Shown here piece after piece: positions 42,289-50,394 of a DNA stretch of 54,206 bases. This DNA comes from Caulobacteraceae bacterium. Lineage in GTDB: Bacteria; Pseudomonadota; Alphaproteobacteria; Caulobacterales; Caulobacteraceae. Under the pieces are notes generated by a model that saw only the letters and a list, made by a program, of their open reading frames with translations, did not search any database and had not been told where the DNA came from. Where the stretch lies: contig JARLIQ010000093.1 of assembly GCA_031291645.1 (NCBI GenBank), positions 1-54,206 on the forward strand, written 5' to 3'. The position numbers and the translations under genes are program-made. Position 1 is the first letter of the stretch. Each line of letters starts with the position of its first letter.

Positions 42289-43914
42289 TCAGGGCGAGGC
42301 CGGGGCGCCGCCGCGGCTTCGCGCCGCGCGCGCCCAGTCGCCTTCGAGGTAGGGCCGCAACATCGCGTGGCCCATGGCGACGTTCAGCCTGATCTCGGTG
42401 CGGCCCCGCCGGCCGACACTGATCGGGGCGAGCGGGGTGATGGAGCGGAAGTAGGGGCGAAGATCGTCCATCGACTCGTCCAGGGCGCCCGGCCGCGCCA
42501 CGATCAGCACGTCGCGCCCGACCAGCCGGCCCGGATCGCCCTGGTAGGCGAACTCCCGCGCGTCGGGTGACAGCACCGTCACCGGGGCGAGGCCACCGAG
42601 GGCGATGGCGAGCTTGCCCGCGTCGTTCCATCGCAGCGCCGCCACCGGGCTCGCCTCGCCCCGCAGAAGGCCGCGCGCGCCGAGCGCCTCCCGCACCTGG
42701 GTCCAGGCGAGGGTTTCGAGCGTCGGATCGCTGCGGCTTCCCAGGCTCGTCAGCGAGGCGCCGATCCAGCCGCTGGACGCGTCCCAGGTGAACAGCCCGC
42801 CCAGGAGGACGAGCGCCGCCGCCGAGGCGCCGGCCCAGATCCGGGGCCACGCCCGCGTTTCGGCCGCCGCCGCCAGCCGCTCCCCGGCCAGGGGGAACAG
42901 CATCAACCAGCCCGGGCTGGCCCAGTGCGGCAGGGTGTGCTTGGCCATCAGCGGCGCCAGGGTGAAGACGCAGATCGGCGGGGCGGCCAGCATCAGGCAG
43001 AGCCACCGTCGCTGGTCGCGCGGCCCGGCCTTGAGCGCGCCCACGGCCGCCGCCGCCAGGACGACGAACACCCAGGGGGCCAGCACCCCGGCCTGGCCGG
43101 CGAGGGCGACGAGCGGGGCCGAGAGGTCGAGCCGGTGGTTCGGCGCGCCGCGCCCGCCCTGGAAGGCGAACGAGGCCCAGCCGTGGCGGGCGTTCCACAC
43201 CATCACCGGGGCGAGGACCAGCAGGGTCAGGGCGGCGGCGAGATAGGGGCCACGGCGGGTCAGTTCGCGCCAGCGCCCGGGGGCGGTGAGCACGAACGCC
43301 AGCAGGCCCAGGCAGAACAGGGCCGCCTGGTACTTCGACAGCGCGGCCAGGCCGATACAGGCGCCCACGGCCAGCCAGGCGCCCAGCGGCGCCGCCGGCT
43401 TGTCGGCGGGCGCCGCCGCCGGCTCGAACCAGCCCCAGGCCAGGGCTAGCCCCGCCCCCGTCAGCCAGAAGTCCAGCGGCCCGTCCGGCAGCACCCAGCT
43501 CGCCGCCGCCAGGGTGAAGAAGCCGCTGAGGTTCAGCGCCAGCACCGCCCAGACCCCCGCGCGGGCGCCGAACAGCCGCCGCGTCAGCAGGAACATCAGC
43601 CAGCAGGTTCCCACGAACAGCAGCAGGAAGGGGATGCGGCTGGCCTGCCCCCAGCCGACGATCGGCGCGGCGGCGTGGACCATCCAGTACTGAAGCGGCG
43701 GATGGTCGAAGTAGGAGAGATGCAGCGCGCGCGCCACCGAGACCGAGTAGGACTCGTCGATGCCGAGCCCGATCAGCGCCGCGGCTGCGCAGCGCAGGAC
43801 CAGGAAGGCGGCGATGATCGCGGCGGCCTGGGCCTCGGGGCGGCTGAGCGCGCCCGGCCGCATTCCGACAGGAAGCGGGGCGCCCGTGCAGGTCGTCAGG
43901 TCCGTGGCGGCCAT
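42289..43914 (-). CDS. ArnT/PMT-type membrane glycosyltransferase, second copy
   Basis: A 541-residue membrane protein of the PMT_2/ArnT group. It has an acidic motif near GIDESYSVSVARALHLSYFD and HPPLQYWMVH, followed by about 10-12 helices and a C-terminal periplasmic domain. It is paralogous in layout to the protein at 38209-39705. The polyprenyl-phosphate sugar donor could be made by the GT2-GtrA protein at 13393. ATG start. B2 follows on the same strand. Confidence 0.92.
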   Translation of the reverse strand: MAATDLTTCTGAPLPVGMRPGALSRPEAQAAAIIAAFLVLRCAAAALIGLGIDESYSVSVARALHLSYFDHPPLQYWMVHAAAPIVGWGQASRIPFLLLFVGTCWLMFLLTRRLFGARAGVWAVLALNLSGFFTLAAASWVLPDGPLDFWLTGAGLALAWGWFEPAAAPADKPAAPLGAWLAVGACIGLAALSKYQAALFCLGLLAFVLTAPGRWRELTRRGPYLAAALTLLVLAPVMVWNARHGWASFAFQGGRGAPNHRLDLSAPLVALAGQAGVLAPWVFVVLAAAAVGALKAGPRDQRRWLCLMLAAPPICVFTLAPLMAKHTLPHWASPGWLMLFPLAGERLAAAAETRAWPRIWAGASAAALVLLGGLFTWDASSGWIGASLTSLGSRSDPTLETLAWTQVREALGARGLLRGEASPVAALRWNDAGKLAIALGGLAPVTVLSPDAREFAYQGDPGRLVGRDVLIVARPGALDESMDDLRPYFRSITPLAPISVGRRGRTEIRLNVAMGHAMLRPYLEGDWARAARSRGGAPASP

Positions 43915-43980
43915 GCGCCGCTTTGAGTTTAAGCGCGGGTGAGCGTCAAGCCCCTTGCGACAGCGCGCCGCGGCGCGTCG

Positions 43981-45513
43981 TCAGCGCGAGATCCTGAGCT
44001 GGCTGATGTCGCCGGCGATGTTGGCGAACACCCCCGGAAGGTCCGGCACGTTCGGCACGTCGAAGAAGTCCGCGGCGTTCGTGGCGCAGTTCTGCAGCAC
44101 CGTGGGGGCGACACCGGTCACGTCGATCCGCACGGTGTAGATGATGATGTTGTCGGCCTTCATGTTGTTGCAGACCGCGGTCATCCGCGCGTCCAGCGCC
44201 GCGTTGCGGCTGGTCTGGCTGGTGGTGTTGAGGCCCGACACCCGGTTCTGCCAGACATAGCCGTCGCCGGAGTAGAACGAGGTGTCGGAGTCGCTGTTGA
44301 CGGTGTTCTGGTCCCAGCCGTCGGTCAGCAGCACGACGATCTTCATCACCCCCTGGGTGTTGTAGGCGGTCGCGTCGGCGAACGGCGCGTTCGGCGACAG
44401 GGTGTGCCAGCCCCACATCAGGCCCATCGGGATGTTGGTGTCGCCGACGGCGATCATCTGGTTCAGCTTGGCCTTCACCTCGGCCATCTGGTTGGTGTTG
44501 TCGGTCAGCCGCAGCAGCGAGGTGAGCGCGCAGCCGGCGTTGGGGCCGTAGGCGTAGCCGGTCGAGGAATTGGTCCCGGTCTTGGGCGAGCCCGAGTACT
44601 TGGCCACGGCGCCCTGGCGCTGCTGCCAGCCGCCCGAGGTCCCGTCGGTCAGGTAGTTGTTGTAGAAGCCGCCGGTGTCCGGCTCGTCCGGTGCGAAATA
44701 GGGTGTGAACAGGGTGGCCGGATTGCTGCTGTCCGGCGCGGTGTCCTGCACGTCGTAGGGCGCGGGCCGGCTCTCCACGCAGCCGCCCCAAGTCTGGTTC
44801 ATCTGCGAGAACAGGGCGAAGCGATCGACGCCGGTGGTGTTGAAGATGTCCGCTCCGTAGGCCGTCGGCATCGCGCCGCTCATCCAGCCGGCGGACTGGT
44901 AGGCCGAGCCCACGTTCACCGTCATCGAGAAGGGCACCACCGAGATCTTCAGCGCCGCCGGATCGGTTCCGGCCGAGGTCGACAGGGTGTCGACCAGGGA
45001 TGTCGCGGCCGAGATCAGGGTGGGCAGCTTGTTGTTCTGGGCCATCGAGCCGGTGTTATCGAGCACCAGGGCCAGTTCGACGTGGCTCAGGCCCCATTTG
45101 ACGGTCGAGCTGGCGCTGATCGGAATCCGGCTGACCCCGGTGACCGCGGCGATGGTGGTCGCCACGTTGCTGGACGCCGAGACGCTGATCTGGCCGGTGG
45201 TCGGGGTGACGGTCACGGTGAGGGGGCCGAGGTCCTTGTTGGACAACTCGGCCGAGAGCCAGGTCGTCGCGTCGGACTGCAGCGTCGCCAGCGGCGTCGA
45301 GTTGGGCAGGTGGGCCAGGGCGAGCGCCGTGGAGTCCACCGCGTCCTGCAGGTCGTTGCGGGCCGAGACCGCGCGGCCCACGTCGATCGAGGCGCCGACC
45401 GCCACGGCCAGGGGCACGATCATCAGGCCGAAGATGGGAGAGATGGCTCCCCGGCGATCGGTCAGGACGCGACGAAGCGGCGCCCACAAGCGCCTGATCC
45501 AACGGTTTCGCAT
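43981..45513 (-). CDS. TadG-like pilus-assembly protein with vWA domain
   Basis: A 510-residue protein. The N-terminus has a Flp/TadE-type membrane segment (GAISPIFGLMIVPLAVAVGAS) followed by a helix with ARNDLQDAVDSTALALA, the TadG signature. A von Willebrand A domain carries the MIDAS motif LDNTGSM and later LLTDGWD. It is probably a surface or envelope component of a Tad-type pilus or adhesion system; no other tad/cpa genes are adjacent. ATG start. A long AT-rich region with possible operators lies upstream. Confidence 0.9.
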   Translation of the reverse strand: MRNRWIRRLWAPLRRVLTDRRGAISPIFGLMIVPLAVAVGASIDVGRAVSARNDLQDAVDSTALALAHLPNSTPLATLQSDATTWLSAELSNKDLGPLTVTVTPTTGQISVSASSNVATTIAAVTGVSRIPISASSTVKWGLSHVELALVLDNTGSMAQNNKLPTLISAATSLVDTLSTSAGTDPAALKISVVPFSMTVNVGSAYQSAGWMSGAMPTAYGADIFNTTGVDRFALFSQMNQTWGGCVESRPAPYDVQDTAPDSSNPATLFTPYFAPDEPDTGGFYNNYLTDGTSGGWQQRQGAVAKYSGSPKTGTNSSTGYAYGPNAGCALTSLLRLTDNTNQMAEVKAKLNQMIAVGDTNIPMGLMWGWHTLSPNAPFADATAYNTQGVMKIVVLLTDGWDQNTVNSDSDTSFYSGDGYVWQNRVSGLNTTSQTSRNAALDARMTAVCNNMKADNIIIYTVRIDVTGVAPTVLQNCATNAADFFDVPNVPDLPGVFANIAGDISQLRISR

Positions 45514-46250
45514 GTCACAGCCCGATCGGCCCGCCCCGCGCCCTTCTGCGCCGACAGCCGTTCTAAGCTTGGATTATCATCAATTGGCTAATTTAGTTGG
45601 TTATTCGATATTCACTACGTGGTCGTAGTTAAACAACGATAAAATAAATCTAGTTTATAATCGGGAGATCGAACGATCTTGATTGTCTATATTCGCCGAT
45701 CGCGTGGCTGAATATCGGCGGATCGGGCCGATGGTCCGGGTATTCATCGCAACTGATGGAGGAATCGATAAGGCTGCGCCACGAATACGCGCGCCGCCGG
45801 CCGCGTGGCCGTAAAGACGCGGAAGCCGTTCGTAGGTCGGGGTCTGTTGAAAGGAGGGGCGTCGGCCGATCGGCGGCGCCGATCCAGGGGGCTGGGGGGG
45901 CTGTTCAGGATCCGGGATCCGCAAGAGAGCCAATCAGCCGACCTGTCTGTTTTCGCCGGCCGATGGGGCGCGGTCGAGACCAGATTGGGGCCATTTGATG
46001 GCCCGTCCCGTCGTGCCGAAGGACCGCCCGGGGGCGCAGATGTGCCCACGGGGCCACACTTGGTCATGATCGTAACCTTGGCCGCTGATCGCGGTTGCGC
46101 GCCGATCGTGATGAGACACAATGACCTCAATTAGAGCTTCACGGGGTTCGTGGGGAACCTCGTTGGGGTGAGGGGAGTCCCGCGGAGGCTTGCGGCAGGC
46201 GGCGTATGATGCGCCAGACTGTTCGCCGCGGAACCAGGCAGAGCCAGCTT
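45514..46250. other. non-coding, repeat-rich region with an AT-rich core
   Basis: No convincing gene is seen in about 740 bases. The first part (about 45560-45740) is strikingly AT-rich against the rest of the window. It holds short inverted repeats: ACTACG-TGGT-CGTAGT (45614-45629), AGATCG-AA-CGATCT (45666-45679) and CGCCGAT-N13-ATCGGCG (45694-45720), plus a perfect TATAAT (45656-45661) on the plus strand. The second part is GC-rich, with G-runs around 45889-45901 and two GGATCC sites separated by one G. Short open frames on both strands lack ribosome-binding sites and recognisable sequence. It could hold the tadG promoter and an unrecognised RNA. Confidence 0.5.
45629..45643 (-). promoter_or_regulatory. 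possible CtrA-type site
   Basis: On the minus strand TTTA-N7-TTAA differs at one base from the CtrA consensus TTAA-N7-TTAA, 116 bases upstream of the TadG-like gene. Pilus genes are CtrA targets in Caulobacter, so the context fits, but matches at this level also occur by chance in AT-rich DNA. Confidence 0.25.
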
Positions 46251-46277
46251 AAGGGCGGTCCGATGGGCCGCCCTTTT
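46251..46277 (+). terminator. hairpin plus T-run, terminator or leader attenuator
   Basis: AAGGGCGGTCC, loop GAT, GGGCCGCCCTT form an 11-bp stem with one G-U pair, followed by a short T-run (46274-46277). No recognised gene precedes it on the plus strand, so it either ends an unannotated RNA from the repeat-rich region or sits in the leader of the metallophosphatase 31 bases downstream. Confidence 0.6.
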
Positions 46278-46308
46278 GCGCGTCTGGGGGGACTGCTATC
46301 CAGGCGTC

Positions 46309-47577
46309 ATGCGGATCTCCCTTCCCGTCTTCGCGACCTTCATCCTTTGCCTTGCCGCCACGGCGGCGTCCGCCGCGCCCGCGCCGGCCTGGGTGCAGCT
46401 GGGTCCGCGCGGGGCGGAGATCCGCGCGGTGGCCGACAACGGCCGTTGCCCCAGCGTCGAGATCGACGGCGTCGCCACCCCGATGCGGCCGCGCGGCCGG
46501 CCCGACGCGGCCTTTCCGGCGACGATCTGCCAGTTGCCGGTCCCGCCGGGGGCCAGGCAGGCCAGGCTGGACGGCCGGCCGCTGCCTCTGCCCCACGGGC
46601 CGCCGCGTCGGATCCTGATCTTCGGCGACACCGGCTGCCGGGTGAAGGGCCTGACGGTGCAGGACTGCAACAATCCTCGGCTCTGGCCCTTCGCGGCCAT
46701 CGCCCGCCGTGCTGCGGCCTGGCGGCCGGACCTGGTGATCCACGTCGGCGACTACTACTACCGCGAAAGCCCCTGCCCGATGTTCCATGCCGAGTGCGTG
46801 GGCAGCCCCTATGGGGACGCCTGGGCGACCTGGCGGGCGGAGTTCTTCGATCCGGCCGCGCCGCTGCTGGCCACGACGCCGTTCGTCTTCGCGCGCGGCA
46901 ACCACGAGTCCTGCGACCGGGGCGGCCATGGCTGGTTCCAGCTGCTGGACGCGGGGCCCGAACCGCTGGCCTGCCCGGCGCAGAGCGCGCCGTTCCGCGT
47001 CGATCTCGGCGACCTGGCCCTCTATGTGCTGGACAGCGCCGACGCCGACGACACCCGCGCGCCGGCGGCGGGCGTGGCCGCCCTCTCGGCCCAGCTGCGG
47101 GCGCTTTCGCCGGACCTGGCGCGGCGGCCGGGGTGGATCGTCACCCACCGGCCGATCTGGGGCCTGGCGCCCCTCATCCGGCTGGGGGCGCTTGGACCGG
47201 TGGAGGCGCCGCTCAACGCCACCCAGCAGGCGGCGGTCCGCGGGCGGGACCTCTCGGCGGTGCGGATGGTGGTCTCGGGCCACGTCCATCACTTCGCCGC
47301 CTATTCCTTCGGTCCGTCCCGCCCCGCCCAGCTGATCGCCGGCACCGGCGGCGACATCGGCTCGGACGCCGACACCGCCTGGGTCCGTACCGAAACGCCC
47401 GACCTCGACGGGCTGCGGGCGAAGGGGCTGAGCTTCGAGCGGTTCGGCTATCTGCTGATGGATCGGACGGGCGCGGACTGGGTCGGGACCTTTCGCGACC
47501 TCGACGACAAGGTCGTCGCCACCTGCCGCCTGCACGGCCGCGACCTCGCCTGCCGGGGCGTTCGACCCGGCCGCTGA
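46309..47577 (+). CDS. secreted calcineurin-like metallophosphatase
   Basis: A protein of about 422 residues with a signal peptide (SLPVFATFILCLAATAASA). The metallophosphoesterase motifs are in order: GDTGCR, VIHVGDYYY, ARGNHES, VTHRPIW and SGHVHHF, giving the usual two-metal active site. Likely a periplasmic phosphoesterase; the substrate is unknown. Start ATG 46309 gives a proper signal peptide; an in-frame ATG at 46276 lies in the hairpin and is rejected. A strong terminator follows. Confidence 0.92.
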   Translation: MRISLPVFATFILCLAATAASAAPAPAWVQLGPRGAEIRAVADNGRCPSVEIDGVATPMRPRGRPDAAFPATICQLPVPPGARQARLDGRPLPLPHGPPRRILIFGDTGCRVKGLTVQDCNNPRLWPFAAIARRAAAWRPDLVIHVGDYYYRESPCPMFHAECVGSPYGDAWATWRAEFFDPAAPLLATTPFVFARGNHESCDRGGHGWFQLLDAGPEPLACPAQSAPFRVDLGDLALYVLDSADADDTRAPAAGVAALSAQLRALSPDLARRPGWIVTHRPIWGLAPLIRLGALGPVEAPLNATQQAAVRGRDLSAVRMVVSGHVHHFAAYSFGPSRPAQLIAGTGGDIGSDADTAWVRTETPDLDGLRAKGLSFERFGYLLMDRTGADWVGTFRDLDDKVVATCRLHGRDLACRGVRPGR

Positions 47578-47591
47578 TCCGGCGACGGAAA

Positions 47592-47626
47592 ACCGGGAGC
47601 CTTGTGGGGAAAGGCTCCCGGTCTTT
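47592..47626. terminator. intrinsic terminator, probably bidirectional
   Basis: ACCGGGAGCCTT, 7-base loop, AAGGCTCCCGGT, then CTTT. The perfect 12-bp stem lies 14 bases after the metallophosphatase stop and 27 bases from the stop of the convergent small protein; on the minus strand the stem is followed by TTTTCC. Confidence 0.85.
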
Positions 47627-47653
47627 GGCCTAGGTCAGGGGGGAGCCGCGGGA

Positions 47654-47977
47654 TCAGCCGGGGATGCGGTGGCCGATGCGGTTTTCCTCATGGTTCAGCC
47701 GGCCCTGTTCGGCGCGGGTGATGTGGCCGTGATGGCGATAGGCCATGCGGCGCTCCTGCATCCGCACCCGATAGTCGGCCTTTTCGAGCCTCCAGGCCTG
47801 CCCGGCGCTGATCTGGCCGTCGCGACGCGCTTCGTGGATGCGATGCATCTGGTGAACCGTGCGTTCGTTCACCTGTTCACGACGCGGATGCAGGGTTTCG
47901 GCCGAAGCGCCGGTGACGGCGGTCCCGGCCATGACCAGGCCCATGAGCGCGAGCAGGGCGTTGCGTTTGATGTTCAT
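47654..47977 (-). CDS. small secreted helical protein, unknown
   Basis: A 107-residue protein with a signal peptide (ALLALMGLVMAGTAVTGASA) and a basic, His- and Arg-rich mature part. Two similar helix-loop units are visible: IHEARRDGQISAGQAWRLEK and RMAYRHHGHITRAEQGRLN, each an acidic or basic helix with a G-x-I-[ST] loop, as in small periplasmic proteins with degenerate EF-hand-like repeats. ATG 47977 is chosen for the signal peptide and an AAAGGA upstream; the longer frame is rejected. Function unknown. Confidence 0.8.
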   Translation of the reverse strand: MNIKRNALLALMGLVMAGTAVTGASAETLHPRREQVNERTVHQMHRIHEARRDGQISAGQAWRLEKADYRVRMQERRMAYRHHGHITRAEQGRLNHEENRIGHRIPG

Positions 47978-48329
47978 GGCGATGTCGTCCTTTCGAACCT
48001 TCCTTGTCCGGGTTGGTCGCACCGCGCGGCCGCCCCTCGAACGTCGCCACCATCGCAAGGGCGCGTTGAACTCGGGCTGAACCTTGTTGATCACCCGCCG
48101 TTCAGGTTGATGACCGGACTGTCAGCTTCGGCGACCGGCCGGATGGCGGGTCCGGCATTGGTTGTGGACTTCCGGTCGGCGCCGATATCCTGTCGTCCGG
48201 TCTCATCGGCCCGCCGACGGTCCGCGTGGTCGCTCGGGCGTCGGGTTTCAGGGGAAGGCATGGGCGCAAGCGCTCGGAGCATAGGCCCGCTCGAGGGGAT
48301 CGCGCGCCGCCCGGCAGCCAGCGGCGCGG
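47978..48329. other. 352-base intergenic spacer between divergent genes
   Basis: It lies between the small secreted protein and the ABC transporter operon. CTGAAC and GTTCAG occur as short inverted arms near 48078-48105. I see no open frame with a ribosome-binding site, no terminator and no recognised operator; it presumably holds both promoters. Confidence 0.4.
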
Positions 48330-49304
48330 ATGCGAGCGGGCGCGCCGATGGTTGAGCCGGGCGCGCCGGCCCCGGCGTCCGACGCCCCGGTGCTCGACGT
48401 GCGGGGCGTCGGCAAGCGCTTCGGCGCCCGCTATGTGGTCTCGGACCTGACCCTGGCCCTGCATCCGGGCGAGGTGCTGGGCTTCGTCGGGCCGAACGGC
48501 GCCGGCAAGACCACCTCGCTGCGCATCCTGGCCGGCCTGCTGAAGGCGGACCAGGGCGCCGGCCAGGTGCTGGGCCGCGACCTGATGGGCGACCGGCGGG
48601 CGGTGGCGGCCTCGGTCGGCTACATGCCCCAGCGCCTGGCGCTCTACGGCGAGCTCACCGTGGCCGAGAACCTGCGGTTCCGCGCCGACGTCTATGGCCT
48701 GGCCTCGCCGCGGGCGGCGGTCGAGGCGGCGATCGACGACTTCGATCTCGGGCCCTACCGCAAGCTGAAGGCCGGCCGGCTGTCGGGCGGCTGGGCGCGG
48801 CGGCTGCAGCTCGCGGCGGCCCTGATCCACCGGCCCAGCCTGGTGCTGCTGGACGAGCCGACCGCGGGGCTGGACGCGGAGTCCAAGCAGGACGTCTGGC
48901 GACGCATCCTGGAGATCGCCCACGACGGCGGCAGCGTGGTGATCAACACCCACGACCTCGCCGAGGCCGAGCGCTGCACCACCGTGGCCCTGTTCTCGGC
49001 CGGCCGGGTGTTGGCCCGCGGCGACCCCGCCCGCCTGGTCCTTCACGCGCCGTTCGAGGCGATGGTGATCGCCGGCGGCGACGTGCGCGCCCTGCTCGCC
49101 CGCTTCGAGACGGCTCCAGGGGTGATCGCGGCCTCGCCGGAAGGGCATGGGCTGCGCCTGCTCGTGCGGCCGGGCGCGGGCGAGGCGATCCGGGCCGAGG
49201 CCGCGGCCGTCGGCGCGCGGGCGGAGGACACCCGCAAGCGGCTGGAGGACGCGGCCTTCGTGTTGGTCCACGATCCGGAGGCGAAGTCTTGGACGCTGGA
49301 CTGA
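48330..49304 (+). CDS. ABC transporter ATP-binding protein (ABC-2 exporter type)
   Basis: A 324-residue ATPase with Walker A (GPNGAGKTT), signature (LSGGWARRLQLAAALI), Walker B (LVLLDEPTAGLD) and the H-loop in NTHDLAEAE. After about residue 230 there is a C-terminal domain seen in DrrA/CcmA-like exporters. It energises the permease encoded next, with which it overlaps by 16 bases. ATG 48330 is taken; ATG 48348 (MVEPGAP) is equally possible because neither has a good ribosome-binding site. The cargo is unknown. Confidence 0.93.
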   Translation: MRAGAPMVEPGAPAPASDAPVLDVRGVGKRFGARYVVSDLTLALHPGEVLGFVGPNGAGKTTSLRILAGLLKADQGAGQVLGRDLMGDRRAVAASVGYMPQRLALYGELTVAENLRFRADVYGLASPRAAVEAAIDDFDLGPYRKLKAGRLSGGWARRLQLAAALIHRPSLVLLDEPTAGLDAESKQDVWRRILEIAHDGGSVVINTHDLAEAERCTTVALFSAGRVLARGDPARLVLHAPFEAMVIAGGDVRALLARFETAPGVIAASPEGHGLRLLVRPGAGEAIRAEAAAVGARAEDTRKRLEDAAFVLVHDPEAKSWTLD

Positions 49305-50392
49305 GCAACGGCCGGCTCCGGCGGATCGGCGCCGTGGCCGGGGTCGAGACCCTGGAGCTGATGCGCGACCGCGCCAGCCTGGTGCTGATCTTCCTGCTGC
49401 CGATCTTCCAGATCCTGCTCTACGGCTACGCCATCAGCCTGGAGCCCCGGCACGTCACCCTGGCCGTCGCCACCGACGAGCCGCGCCTGGTGGACCCGGC
49501 GCTGGACGCCATCGCCTCGACCCCGGTTCTGACTCTGCTCAAGCCGGTCGGCCCGGCGGGTTCGGCGGAAAAGGCCGTGAAGGACCGCCGCGCCCAGGTC
49601 GGGGTCGAGGTGGGACGCGACCCCCAGACCCGCGCCGTCCAGGTGCGGATCATCGCCGACGGCGGCGATCCGGCCGAGGTGCGGCCGGCGCTGGGCGTGC
49701 TGCAGACCGGCCTGTGGAAGAACGTCGCCGAGGTCTACGCCCAGGACCAGACCCCGGAGGTCGAGGTCCGGTGGATGGGCGACCCCAAGGCCGCCGACGC
49801 CTGGATGATCGCGCCCGGCCTGATCGGCATGATCGTGATGATGACCATGCTGTTCCTCGGCGCGCTGACCCTGGTGCGCGAGCGCGAGCGGGGCAGCTGG
49901 GAGACCCTGCTGGCGACGCCGGTGCGCCCGTCCGAGGCCCTGACCGGCAAGCTCGCCCCCTATCTGGTCATCGGCCTGATGCAGACGGCGATGATGCTGG
50001 TCATCATCCACGTGCTGTTCCACGTGCCGCTGCCGCCCTCGACCCTGGCGCTGCTGGCGGCGACGCCGCTGTTCGCCGGGTCCTATCTGATCCTCGGCTT
50101 CGCCATCTCGGCGATCGTCCAGACCCAGATCCAGTCGGTGCAGGCGGCGGTGTTCTGCTACCTGCCGTCGCTGATGCTGTCGGGCTTCATGTTCCCGTTC
50201 AACGGCATGCCGCGCTGGGCCCAGTGGATCGGCGAGGCCTTGCCGCTGACCCACTACATCCGCGCCACCCGCGATGTGCTGCTGCGCGGCGCGCCGGCCT
50301 CGGCGATCTGGTCGGAGATGGCGCCGGTCACGGCGTTCGGGGCGGTGGCGGCCGTGGCGGCCATCGCCTGTTACCGCCGCCGGCTCGACTGA
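49289..50392 (+). CDS. ABC-2 type permease (YhhJ/YbhR-like)
   Basis: A 367-residue membrane protein. One N-terminal helix (RASLVLIFLLPIFQILLYGY), a large periplasmic domain of about 140 residues, then five C-terminal helices including MIVMMTMLFLGALTLVRERE with the ABC-2 motif GSWETLLATPV. It forms an exporter with the ATPase. The start is TTG 49289, inside the end of the ATPase gene. No HlyD-type adaptor gene is adjacent, although YhhJ-type systems often have one. It converges on the phosphatase gene with 2 bases between the stops. Confidence 0.9.
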   Translation: MDAGLSNGRLRRIGAVAGVETLELMRDRASLVLIFLLPIFQILLYGYAISLEPRHVTLAVATDEPRLVDPALDAIASTPVLTLLKPVGPAGSAEKAVKDRRAQVGVEVGRDPQTRAVQVRIIADGGDPAEVRPALGVLQTGLWKNVAEVYAQDQTPEVEVRWMGDPKAADAWMIAPGLIGMIVMMTMLFLGALTLVRERERGSWETLLATPVRPSEALTGKLAPYLVIGLMQTAMMLVIIHVLFHVPLPPSTLALLAATPLFAGSYLILGFAISAIVQTQIQSVQAAVFCYLPSLMLSGFMFPFNGMPRWAQWIGEALPLTHYIRATRDVLLRGAPASAIWSEMAPVTAFGAVAAVAAIACYRRRLD

Positions 50393-50394
50393 CC

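Noticed and set aside
45889-45901. G-runs as a G-quadruplex
   Set aside because: Only two long G-runs lie close together, short of the four needed for a convincing intramolecular quadruplex.
45744-46134. Open frames on both strands (plus 45805-46134, minus 45744-46130)
   Set aside because: Low-complexity Arg/Pro-rich products, non-ATG starts, no ribosome-binding sites and no family resemblance; the region is treated as non-coding.
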